NCBI GenBank assembly: GCA_017500745.1
Contig: JAFVYE010000111.1
Location: 1-12,153 of the forward strand
Direction of reading: 5' to 3'
From: Clostridia bacterium
Lineage (GTDB): Bacteria > Bacillota > Clostridia > Christensenellales > CAG-917
DNA length: 12,153 nucleotides
Shown: positions 6,857 to 12,153 of the stretch, in pieces
How positions within the stretch are numbered: the stretch's first letter is position 1
Layout of the letters: every line of letters starts with the position of its first letter
Made by a program: the position numbers and the translations under genes
Notes under the pieces: model-generated
Database searches by the model: none
Told to the model about the DNA's origin: nothing
What the model saw: only the letters and a program-made list of their open reading frames with translations

Positions 6857-7375
6857 ATGATCCTTCAACTTCAACAAAAATATTTTACAATCGGTGGTGA
6901 CAAGTTCAACATCACCGATGAAAACGGCACACCTGTCTATCAAGCAAAAGAAATCTTTTTCAAATTGAGAGGCAACGCCCATCTGTATGATGTGCAAGGC
7001 AATGAAATCTGCTTTATGGAAGCAAAGATTTTGTCTTGGTTTGGTCAATACAACATCTGGGCAAGAGAGGGTGACACCACTCCTCTCGGCATTTTCAAAG
7101 GCACGTTTTATCCCGTGCCATTTGTAAAGAGATGGCGCCTTGACTACATGGGCAAAAAGTTTGTTGTCAAATGCGGTCCTTACAACTGCAAAGTTTTCCC
7201 CTCTGACGACAATTGGAAGTACGACAAAAAGCACATGGCAGGGCACATTCACAAACGCCTGCTGAAAATACGTGACACCTACAAGATGGACTTTGATGAA
7301 AGCGCTCTCCCCCCTCAAATCGCTGCGATAATCACCCTTTGGTTTGACACCGCCTTCCACAACAACCAACACTAA
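6857..7375 (+). CDS. LURP-one-related / Tubby-C-like domain protein (YxjI type)
   Basis: This 172-residue protein looks like the LURP-one-related (LOR) family, which adopts the Tubby C-terminal beta-barrel fold. Supporting features are the opening MILQLQQKYFTIGGDKFNIT, the segment DENGTPVYQAKEIFF and the alternation of short beta-type strands (AHLYDVQGNEICFMEAKIL, then YNIW, GIFKGTF, WRLDY). These parallel the family pattern F-x-IGD-x(2)-F-x-I-x-D-x-x-G-x-x-V-F-x-V-x-G followed by L-x-D-x-x-G. No signal peptide or transmembrane helix is seen. The molecular role of bacterial LOR proteins is not established, so no function is assigned. The ATG at 6857 follows GGAGG (6846-6850) by 6 bases. It is a single-gene unit between matching terminators and converges with folBK. 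Assignment is by remembered family pattern, not by search. Confidence 0.7.
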   Translation: MILQLQQKYFTIGGDKFNITDENGTPVYQAKEIFFKLRGNAHLYDVQGNEICFMEAKILSWFGQYNIWAREGDTTPLGIFKGTFYPVPFVKRWRLDYMGKKFVVKCGPYNCKVFPSDDNWKYDKKHMAGHIHKRLLKIRDTYKMDFDESALPPQIAAIITLWFDTAFHNNQH

Positions 7376-7400
7376 TGATACAATATCCAACAAAATATTA

Positions 7401-7430
7401 AAAACGCACTCATTTGAGTGCGTTTTGTTT
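7401..7430. terminator. Bidirectional terminator between the LOR gene and folBK
   Basis: The arms AAAACGCACTC (7401-7411) and GAGTGCGTTTT (7416-7426) pair perfectly around a short AT-rich loop. T residues follow on the plus strand. Five A residues precede it (7400-7404), giving a U-run on the minus strand after the folBK stop at 7463. It serves two convergent genes. Confidence 0.85.
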
Positions 7431-7462
7431 TGTCCGTTTATTATTTTACGTTACGTTTTGCA

Positions 7463-8302
7463 TTATTTCTCTTCGGTGGGCATAACCATCTTTTCGGGTT
7501 TTAGGTCCTTTACACGCCTTCTCAAAAATGGGTGCATCAGGTTTTCGTTGAGCTCACGGAGAGGATTCAAAACAAAGTCACGATTGTGGGTGTCGGGGTG
7601 AGGGATGGCAAGGTCGGTTTCATCCATCACTACGTTGTCGTAGAACAGGATGTCTACGTCAAGGGTGCGGTTGCCCCAGCGCACTCCCCGTACTCTGTCC
7701 CCTGCTTGCTCAATGCTGTGCACCACGTCAAGAAGCTGGCGAGGGGTGTACAACGTCCTTGCCTCAACGGCGCTGTTGACAAACACCATATCTGCCACTC
7801 CCCCATAGGGCTCACTCTCAACACGAGTGCTTTCACGGATGTCCTTGAAGTTGTCGTCCTCCTTCATCATGTTGATGGCAAGGTCAAGATAGCCGTGTCT
7901 ATCTCCAAGGTTGGAGCCCAATCCAAGATACACTCTATGCCATGCAATTTCGGTTGAAACACCAACGTAGTCAAACACTCCTTTCATGGGTGCGTCTGGC
8001 TTTTTAACCGTCACCTTGACTGCCGTAAGCACGGGAAAGGTCAAGATGATTTTCTTTGCAAGACGGACGGCGATTGTTTCAATGAGATCAAAGCTGTTTT
8101 CGCCAATAAAGGACTTTATCACCTTGCAAACGGCAGAATAACTGGCTGTTTTGTCAAGATCATCACTTTTTGACGCAAGTGAAAAATCTGTTTCAAGCTC
8201 ACATGAAATCAAAAATCTTTGGGGGTTGATCTTCTCCTCCGGATTGACTCCGTGGAGTGCAACAACTTCGTAGTTTTCAATGATAATTTTGTCCATAGTC
8301 AT
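7463..8302 (-). CDS. folBK: Bifunctional dihydroneopterin aldolase / HPPK (FolB-FolK fusion)
   Basis: This 279-residue fusion does two consecutive folate steps. FolB cleaves dihydroneopterin to 6-hydroxymethyl-dihydropterin, and FolK pyrophosphorylates that product with ATP. The FolB half (about 4-118) has ALHGVNPEEKINPQRF (catalytic Glu region, E22/E23), DDLDKTASYSAV with Y55, and VTVKKPDAP with K100/K101. The FolK half (about 122-279) has GLGSNLGDR at 127-135, the magnesium-binding RTLDVDILFYDN and IPHPDTHNRDFVLNPL. Both halves look complete. The ATG at 8302 overlaps the folP stop (ATGA, 4 bases). A second ATG at 8296 has a slightly better placed weak purine-rich site and may be used instead. 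It is the last gene of the folate operon and ends before a bidirectional terminator. Such fusions are known in Firmicutes. Confidence 0.94.
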   Translation of the reverse strand: MTMDKIIIENYEVVALHGVNPEEKINPQRFLISCELETDFSLASKSDDLDKTASYSAVCKVIKSFIGENSFDLIETIAVRLAKKIILTFPVLTAVKVTVKKPDAPMKGVFDYVGVSTEIAWHRVYLGLGSNLGDRHGYLDLAINMMKEDDNFKDIRESTRVESEPYGGVADMVFVNSAVEARTLYTPRQLLDVVHSIEQAGDRVRGVRWGNRTLDVDILFYDNVVMDETDLAIPHPDTHNRDFVLNPLRELNENLMHPFLRRRVKDLKPEKMVMPTEEK

Positions 8303-9069
8303 CCCAAGTCAATTGTCAATTTGTTTTCCTTTACGTCATGCACCCGCACAAAAAGTATCTTTTGCTTTACTGCAAGGCGAGTGGTGTCCAGCGTGGCTGA
8401 CAACCGTCCTTCCACCTCTCCACCCAAAAATGATTTGCGGGATGCACCAAGCAACAACGGATATCCAAGAGTGTCAAGGCGATTGTATCTTTGAAGAAGC
8501 TCTCTGTCCTCGTTGTGATTGAGGTTGAACCCAATGCCTCCGTCAAGGATGATTTTGTTTTTGTCCACTCCCGCACGGAGCAGAGTGTCGGTGGCACGCA
8601 TGAGCCCCAGCTCCTTGTCAAGCCACATGTCAGGATTTTTGCTGCCTCTGCGGTTGTGCATGACGCATATAGATGCGCCGTATTCGGCAACCACCTCTGC
8701 CATAAATTTGTCCCCAAGACAACTGACGTCATTGATCATGTCTGCCCCAAGTGCCAACGCCTCTTCTGCCACACTGCTGTAAAAGGTGTCAACCGATATT
8801 ATTGCATCGGGCAACTCCCCTTTTATCCTTTCAATGACGGGAAGCACCCTTGAGGCCTCCTCAATTTCGCTTATTCTTACTGCATTTGGGGCTGTTGACT
8901 GGCCCCCAACGTCAATGATTTCTGCTCCGTCAACAAGCATCTTCTCTGCACGAGCAACCTCATCATCAAAGATTCTGCTCAAAGCAAAAAAGGACGTGTC
9001 GTTGGCGTTCAAGATGCCCATCACGTGAGTGCCACTTTCAAATGTTTTGTCCCTGACAACAAATTTCAT
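8299..9069 (-). CDS. folP: Dihydropteroate synthase, divergent substrate loops
   Basis: This 256-residue TIM-barrel enzyme joins hydroxymethyl-dihydropterin pyrophosphate to pABA and is the sulfonamide target. Conserved elements: GILN at 18-21, IIDVGG at 51-56, SVDTF at 92-96, INDVS at 112-116, MHNRRG at 137-142, LDGGIGF at 175-181, GASRKSF at 208-214 and RVHDV at 242-246. Two loops depart from the bacterial consensus. NVTPDSF is replaced by NANDTSF (21-27). GGESTRPGA is replaced by GGQSTAPNA (55-63), so the usual Arg after ST is Ala60. The protein is somewhat shorter than E. coli FolP (282). The ATG at 9069 has AAAGGG just upstream, a rather close ribosome-binding site, and is 28 bases after the folE stop. 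Position between folE and folBK strongly supports the assignment; a pterin-binding paralogue is the less likely alternative. Confidence 0.9.
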   Translation of the reverse strand: MKFVVRDKTFESGTHVMGILNANDTSFFALSRIFDDEVARAEKMLVDGAEIIDVGGQSTAPNAVRISEIEEASRVLPVIERIKGELPDAIISVDTFYSSVAEEALALGADMINDVSCLGDKFMAEVVAEYGASICVMHNRRGSKNPDMWLDKELGLMRATDTLLRAGVDKNKIILDGGIGFNLNHNEDRELLQRYNRLDTLGYPLLLGASRKSFLGGEVEGRLSATLDTTRLAVKQKILFVRVHDVKENKLTIDLG

Positions 9070-9097
9070 ATCCCTTTGAGTTCAACGTTGTGCAATT

Positions 9098-9637
9098 TCA
9101 CTTTGCAAAGAGCAAGTCAAGCACATAGGACGGAACTTCGCCACGCAGGGCGTAGGTCACAGTCTTTGCTCCCACCTTTTTGACGCCTCTTGCGGTCATG
9201 CAAGTGTGCTCTCCCTCAACCACAACTGCCACTCCCTTTGGAGAGAGATGCTCCATTATGGCGTCTGCAATTTGATTGTTCATGCGTTCTTGCAGTTGAA
9301 GTCGTTTGGCGTAGACGTCAACTGTGCGGGCAAGCTTTGATATGCCCACCACTTTTCCGTTGGGGACGTATGCAATGTGCACCTTTCCAAAGAAGGGCAT
9401 CAAGTGATGCTCACAGGTGGATGAAAAGTCAATGTCCTTTTCAATGACAACGTCACTGCCCTCTTCCTCAAAGGTTCTGCCAAGATGAATTGCAGGGTTG
9501 TCGTTGTAACCATGGAGGGTTTCCTCATACATCCTTGCCACACGGCTTGGGGTGTCCACAAGCCCCTCACGTGACGTGTCCTCCCCAAGAGCTTCAAGCA
9601 GTTCCTTCACCGCCTTTTCAATTCTATTTGAATCCAT
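9098..9637 (-). CDS. folE: GTP cyclohydrolase I, type IA
   Basis: This 179-residue enzyme converts GTP to dihydroneopterin triphosphate, the first step of folate synthesis. Zinc ligands are C75 and H78 in STCEHHLMPF, and C146 in GEHTCMTARG, with H77 as the catalytic His. ISKLARTVDVYAKRLQLQER (99-118) and REGLVDTPSRVARMY near the N-terminus are family hallmarks. The intact Cys-His-Cys set shows the zinc-dependent type IA rather than FolE2. The ATG at 9637 lies inside the end of folC (14-base overlap) and is preceded by a G-run (GGGGG) about 9-10 bases upstream. It is the second gene of the operon. Confidence 0.96.
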   Translation of the reverse strand: MDSNRIEKAVKELLEALGEDTSREGLVDTPSRVARMYEETLHGYNDNPAIHLGRTFEEEGSDVVIEKDIDFSSTCEHHLMPFFGKVHIAYVPNGKVVGISKLARTVDVYAKRLQLQERMNNQIADAIMEHLSPKGVAVVVEGEHTCMTARGVKKVGAKTVTYALRGEVPSYVLDLLFAK

Positions 9638-10940
9638 GAGTGTTAACCCCCAAATCTTTGAATAGTGTCAATGACCCCGTAAGAACAATGATATCCCCAT
9701 AGAAGTCGCCAATTGCTTGTTGCACGCCAAGAGCCACCAAAGGATAGGGTGTTGCGCCAAATCCTTGTGACTCAAACTCTTTTGCCAAATCCTCTGCAGA
9801 CAATGCACGAGGGCTTGATGGCGTCACCGTTGACACCTTGTTGGCAATGGGTCCAAGCACCCTCACCATTTCCTTGTAGTCCTTGTCTTTGAGGACGCCC
9901 ATGACAAGATGTATACGCATGCCACCAAAGTATCTTTGAAGTGATTTTGCAAGCACTTCTGCCCCTTGAGGATTGTGTCCTCCATCCAAAACAAGCAGTT
10001 TATGATGCGGAATTATCAGGTTAAACCTGCAGTTGTGTGAACCAATGATTTCAAACCTTGCTCCCCACTTGGCTTCTGCAAGACCAAATTTGAGCTGGTC
10101 CAAGGTGACTGATATGCCTTTGTCGCCAAGGGCACTTACGGCCTCAATGGCAAGGGATGCGTTGACAAGTTGATGCTCGCCAAGGAGCCCAATTGTATAT
10201 CTTTCCCCTTTGTACTCAAAGGTTTGTCCCTCAATGTCCTCGGCAATGAGTTCTGCTTGTCCTGTCACAGTAAGCACCCCTCCAACCTTCTTGACTTTGG
10301 CACGGATTACGTCCATAACCTCTTTGGGTTGAGGGCAAGTGATGGCGTCCTTCGTGATGATGTCTGCCTTTTCTCCTGCAATCTCTTGGAGGGTGTTGCC
10401 AAGATAGTCGCAATGATCAAGCCCTATGGTTGTGATGATGGACAGCAGTTTGTTTTCAACTGCGTTGGTTGCGTCCCATCTTCCGCCAAGACCTGTTTCA
10501 AGGATGACAATTTCACACCCCTCCTCTTTGAAGCAAAGGAGGGCCGCCGCCGTTTCAATTTCAAAGGCGGTGGGTGTGAAGGGAGGCAGGTTTTCATCTC
10601 TACGCCTTGCTTGTTCTCTCTCAATGGTGTCACGAAGGATGGTAAAATATTTGGCAACAAGCCCCCCTGTCAAAGGAGAGCCGTTGAGCAAAAATCTCTC
10701 GTTGTAGTCAAACACAGAGGGGGAGTTGAAAGTGCCCACTTTTTTCATTGCAGAAACAAGCACCGCGGTGAGATATGCCGTCACCGAGCCCTTTCCGTTG
10801 GTGCCTGCCACGTGCACTATGTTGAGGTCTTTGTCGGGAGAGCCCAAAAGATTGAGCAGTTCTCTTTCACGTTCCAAGCCAAAGTCCGTGCCTGCTCTTT
10901 CAATGTTGGAAATCCAATTGATAGCGTCTTTATAAAACAA
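9624..10940 (-). CDS. folC: Folylpolyglutamate synthase / dihydrofolate synthase (TTG start)
   Basis: With the start chosen here the protein has 438 residues, normal for FolC. It adds glutamate to dihydropteroate or to folates using ATP. The P-loop HVAGTNGKGS is at 43-52. TFNSPSVFDYNERFLLNG, ETGLGGRWDATN, ITTIGLDHCDYLG and the C-terminal domain LVLDGGHNPQGAEVL are all family motifs. I place the start at TTG (10940-10938), giving MFYKDAINWISNIERAG, because GGAGG (10953-10949) lies exactly 8 bases upstream and family members begin close to the Y-x-x-A-x-x-W-I motif. The reading frame stays open to an ATG at 11057, but that stretch is the riboswitch leader. It is the first gene of a folate operon; the TTG overlaps the U-tract of a regulatory terminator. 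Whether it also has dihydrofolate synthase activity is likely, since no separate enzyme is seen. Confidence 0.93.
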   Translation of the reverse strand: MFYKDAINWISNIERAGTDFGLERERELLNLLGSPDKDLNIVHVAGTNGKGSVTAYLTAVLVSAMKKVGTFNSPSVFDYNERFLLNGSPLTGGLVAKYFTILRDTIEREQARRRDENLPPFTPTAFEIETAAALLCFKEEGCEIVILETGLGGRWDATNAVENKLLSIITTIGLDHCDYLGNTLQEIAGEKADIITKDAITCPQPKEVMDVIRAKVKKVGGVLTVTGQAELIAEDIEGQTFEYKGERYTIGLLGEHQLVNASLAIEAVSALGDKGISVTLDQLKFGLAEAKWGARFEIIGSHNCRFNLIIPHHKLLVLDGGHNPQGAEVLAKSLQRYFGGMRIHLVMGVLKDKDYKEMVRVLGPIANKVSTVTPSSPRALSAEDLAKEFESQGFGATPYPLVALGVQQAIGDFYGDIIVLTGSLTLFKDLGVNTHGFK

Positions 10941-10963
10941 AAAAAACACCTCCAAAGGAAGTG
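10939..10963 (-). terminator. Regulatory terminator hairpin that also hides the folC ribosome-binding site
   Basis: On the minus strand CACTTCC (10963-10957), a TTT loop and GGAGGTG (10953-10947) form a 7-bp stem with one G-U pair, followed by eight T residues (10946-10939). The 3' arm is the folC ribosome-binding site and the last two T residues belong to the TTG start codon. The 5' arm is also perfectly complementary (8 bp, AGGAAGTG at 11072-11065) to the 5' strand of the aptamer P1 helix, giving a simple antiterminator. It is the expression platform of the THF riboswitch. Confidence 0.8.
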
Positions 10964-10974
10964 CCATATCCGGC

Positions 10975-11071
10975 GAAGCGGGAGCGAAAATTGCACCGCA
11001 AGCATTTCTGCTTTTCGTCCGTGGACACCCCCCGTTCCATCGGCACTTGACGCGCAAAGTTCTACACTTCC
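10975..11071 (-). promoter_or_regulatory. Tetrahydrofolate (THF) riboswitch aptamer
   Basis: The minus strand reads in order: GGAAGTGTAGA (11071-11061), GCGTCAAGTG (11053-11044), ACGAA (11018-11014) and GCGGTG (10999-10994). These match the conserved blocks of the class I THF riboswitch (GAGAGUAGA, GCGUUAAGUG, ACGAA, GCGGUG). P1 is GAAGTG with CGCTTC (10980-10975). P2 includes TTGC/GCAA (11057-11054 with 10994-10991). P3 is CCG-A-TGGA with TCCACGG. The fourth hairpin is AAGCA-GAAA-TGCTT. L3 GGGGTG (11031-11026) can pair with J2/1 CGCTCC (10986-10981), the expected pseudoknot. It precedes folC-folE-folP-folBK. Family match is from memory, not from a covariance search. Confidence 0.9.
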
Positions 11072-11095
11072 TGAAATTGTTTGGTTTGTGACATC

Positions 11096-11124
11096 ATTAT
11101 AGCACCCTATCCTCGCTAAATCAA
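11096..11124 (-). promoter_or_regulatory. Promoter of the folate operon
   Basis: Minus strand: TTGATT (11124-11119), a 17-base spacer and TATAAT (11101-11096). The predicted start near 11089 is about 18 bases before the riboswitch P1 helix. The divergent promoter at 11172 has identical hexamers and spacing. Confidence 0.8.
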
Positions 11125-11127
11125 CAA

Positions 11128-11142
11128 TAATATGAAATATTA
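11128..11142. promoter_or_regulatory. Inverted repeat TAATAT-N3-ATATTA between divergent promoters
   Basis: Perfect 6+6 inverted repeat around GAA, immediately upstream of the folate -35 box. It is AT-rich, so it could be chance or an UP-element-like stretch. Possible operator, no binder known. Confidence 0.3.
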
Positions 11143-11149
11143 CGTTTTT

Positions 11150-11165
11150 ATGTTGACGCCAACAT
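11150..11165. promoter_or_regulatory. Inverted repeat ATGTTG-N4-CAACAT between divergent promoters
   Basis: Perfect 6+6 inverted repeat around ACGC, ending 6 bases before the -35 box of the rightward gene and 25 bases from the folate -35. Its location in a 47-base divergent spacer makes it a candidate operator. No binder can be named. Confidence 0.4.
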
Positions 11166-11171
11166 TGCCTA

Positions 11172-11200
11172 TTGATTTGCTCTCCCCCGTGGTGTATAAT
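11172..11200 (+). promoter_or_regulatory. Promoter of the DUF5058-like gene
   Basis: TTGATT (11172-11177), a 17-base spacer and TATAAT (11195-11200), leaving a leader of roughly 20 bases to the ATG at 11229. Divergent from the folate promoter. Confidence 0.78.
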
Positions 11201-11228
11201 GATATATATCAATTTTTAGGAGCAAATT

Positions 11229-12140
11229 ATGTTCAACACTACTTTATCCGCTTTCCAAGCAGGGTTCAATCCGGATAGCTGGGTGATGTATCTGATGTAT
11301 GGTCTCATCGTGGCCTTTGTGTCCATTGAGGCGATATATTATCTTGTCAAGTCAATCCGCCGTGCAAAAAAAATCGGAATGGATATGGGCAAAATCAAGA
11401 AAGTGATCACCACCTCCGCCACCTTCTCCGTGCTTCCTGCAATCGGCATTGGCATCGGCGTTGTCACTTTGGTTGGAGCAATTGGCATTGCTTTGCCCGC
11501 AATCCGACTTTCTGTGGTTGGCTCATTGCAATACGAAACACAGGTTGCAGACGCAGCCGCCAGCGCAATGGCAGGCAGTATGGCTCAACTCATGAAAGAT
11601 GGCGTCACTCCCAAGGCATTTGTCACCATTGCGTTTATGATGACAATCGCAATCATTTGGGGATGTTTGTTTGTGGTGCTCTTCTACAAGCGCCTCCAAC
11701 CAAAACTTTCAAAGCTTGGCAAAAAGGATTTGTCCGCATCAAAGACGTCCAACAAGTTTGTTGATGAAAAAAAGATCAACATTGGCGACCTTGCCTTCCA
11801 GATTGCCTTCATCGGCATGATCATTGCATATCTGTCCATGGCAATCTCCACCGTGTTTGGCACAACCAAGCTTGATGACGGAAGCACTTTCCAAAATATG
11901 TACACCACCTACGGCTACTACAACCTCATCGCAGTTGTGGTTGCGGCAGGATGTATGATTGGTTTTGACGCTCTTGTCAGCAAATTGGGCTGGAAGTGGC
12001 TTGACTCATTCTCAACCGCATTCAGCATGATCATTGCAATGATTGTGGTGGCTGTCATCGCATACTTTGCTCAAGTCAACGGATGGGACCCCACTCTCAA
12101 CGTTGCCCAGACTGCACAAAGTGCATGTCTTATTGTTTAG
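11229..12140 (+). CDS. DUF5058-like multi-pass membrane protein
   Basis: This 303-residue protein has about six predicted membrane segments, near residues 19-40, 66-92, 132-155, 187-210, 232-254 and 265-287. The region IKKVITTSATFSVLPAIGIGIGVVTLVGAIG, with LPAIRLSVVGSLQYE after it, resembles the conserved N-terminal block of DUF5058 membrane proteins. A basic cytoplasmic stretch (KSIRRAKKIGMDMGKIKK) precedes it, and another lies at about 160-185. A transporter role is plausible but unproven, so no substrate is assigned. The ATG at 11229 follows GGAG (11219-11222) by 6 bases, behind its own promoter. The stop TAG overlaps the ribosome-binding site of the next gene, so it is the first gene of an operon whose remaining genes lie beyond the window. 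Family assignment is from recalled motif similarity. Confidence 0.65.
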   Translation: MFNTTLSAFQAGFNPDSWVMYLMYGLIVAFVSIEAIYYLVKSIRRAKKIGMDMGKIKKVITTSATFSVLPAIGIGIGVVTLVGAIGIALPAIRLSVVGSLQYETQVADAAASAMAGSMAQLMKDGVTPKAFVTIAFMMTIAIIWGCLFVVLFYKRLQPKLSKLGKKDLSASKTSNKFVDEKKINIGDLAFQIAFIGMIIAYLSMAISTVFGTTKLDDGSTFQNMYTTYGYYNLIAVVVAAGCMIGFDALVSKLGWKWLDSFSTAFSMIIAMIVVAVIAYFAQVNGWDPTLNVAQTAQSACLIV

Positions 12141-12153
12141 GAGGTGCGCTATG
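12140..12153 (+). other. Ribosome-binding site and start codon of the next gene
   Basis: GGAGG (12140-12144) overlaps the last base of the preceding stop codon and is followed after 6 bases by ATG (12151-12153), the last codon in the window. A further gene in the same operon very probably begins here. Its product cannot be seen. Confidence 0.8.

Noticed and set aside
9098..9637. FolE as a broken or zinc-free cyclohydrolase
   Set aside because: C75, H77, H78 and C146 are all present and the length is normal, so it is an ordinary type IA enzyme.
10941..11057. N-terminal extension of FolC to an upstream ATG at 11057
   Set aside because: The added residues are encoded by the THF riboswitch and terminator, have no FolC similarity, and no ribosome-binding site was identified for that ATG. 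The TTG at 10940 has GGAGG at ideal spacing.
10938..11090. T-box, ZTP (pfl) or small SRP RNA as the identity of the leader before folC
   Set aside because: There is no T-box AGGGUGGNACCGCG block, no pfl CCGCCUGGGC block and no SRP GGAAGGAAGCAGC core, whereas the THF riboswitch blocks and pairings all fit.
10170..11102. Long open frame (310 codons) on the plus strand opposite folC
   Set aside because: It is antisense to a clear FolC, the translation has no recognisable domain or gene-like composition, and no proper start context was found. It reflects codon bias of the real gene.
1..12153. CRISPR array, transposon, phage genes, tRNA or rRNA
   Set aside because: No regularly spaced direct repeats, terminal inverted repeats with a transposase, phage-type products or recognisable tRNA/rRNA segments were seen on either strand.

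Overview
The window looks like chromosomal DNA of a low-to-moderate GC Firmicute, probably an uncultured gut-type Clostridia lineage. This is inferred from strong GGAGG ribosome-binding sites on nearly every gene, a CIRCE/HrcA-type heat-shock leader, an XRE-cupin regulator heading a potABCD operon, and a tetrahydrofolate riboswitch ahead of folate genes. No insertion sequences, phage genes, CRISPR arrays, tRNAs or rRNAs were seen. The species cannot be named from the sequence alone.

Layout. (1) 1-426, minus strand: groES followed by the first codons of groEL, behind a sigma-A-type promoter overlapped by a degenerate CIRCE operator. (2) 479-1101, plus: a monocistronic dCMP deaminase with its own promoter and terminator. 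(3) 1152-6744, plus: a polyamine-uptake operon. It holds an XRE-cupin regulator, then potA, potB, potC and potD with short gaps or overlaps, ending at a strong hairpin terminator. A near-consensus promoter lies about 125 bases before the regulator, and the leader carries two copies of a GTTTAK-N5-CTAAAC palindrome as candidate operator sites. PotA has a duplicated C-terminal TOBE-like unit and an acidic tail. PotD has both an N-terminal lipobox and a C-terminal membrane anchor. (4) 6799-7430, plus: a single LURP-one/Tubby-like (YxjI-type) gene bounded by two nearly identical hairpin terminators. (5) 11124 down to 7463, minus: a folate operon folC-folE-folP-folBK, with a promoter, a THF riboswitch aptamer and a terminator hairpin that contains the folC ribosome-binding site. 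(6) 11172-12153, plus: a DUF5058-like membrane protein transcribed divergently from the folate operon, followed by the ribosome-binding site and start codon of another gene.

How the genes work together. PotA (ATPase), PotB and PotC (permeases) and PotD (binding protein) form a spermidine/putrescine importer, probably repressed by the XRE-cupin protein. FolE makes dihydroneopterin triphosphate, FolB and FolK (fused) make hydroxymethyl-dihydropterin pyrophosphate, FolP joins it to pABA, and FolC adds glutamates. The end product, THF, is the expected ligand of the leader riboswitch, giving feedback control. dCMP deaminase supplies dUMP for folate-dependent thymidylate synthesis, but it is a separate transcription unit.

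Most notable points: the compact dual-action THF-riboswitch expression platform, where the folC TTG start codon is the end of the terminator U-tract; the enlarged PotA and doubly anchored PotD; and the divergent substrate loops of the dihydropteroate synthase.
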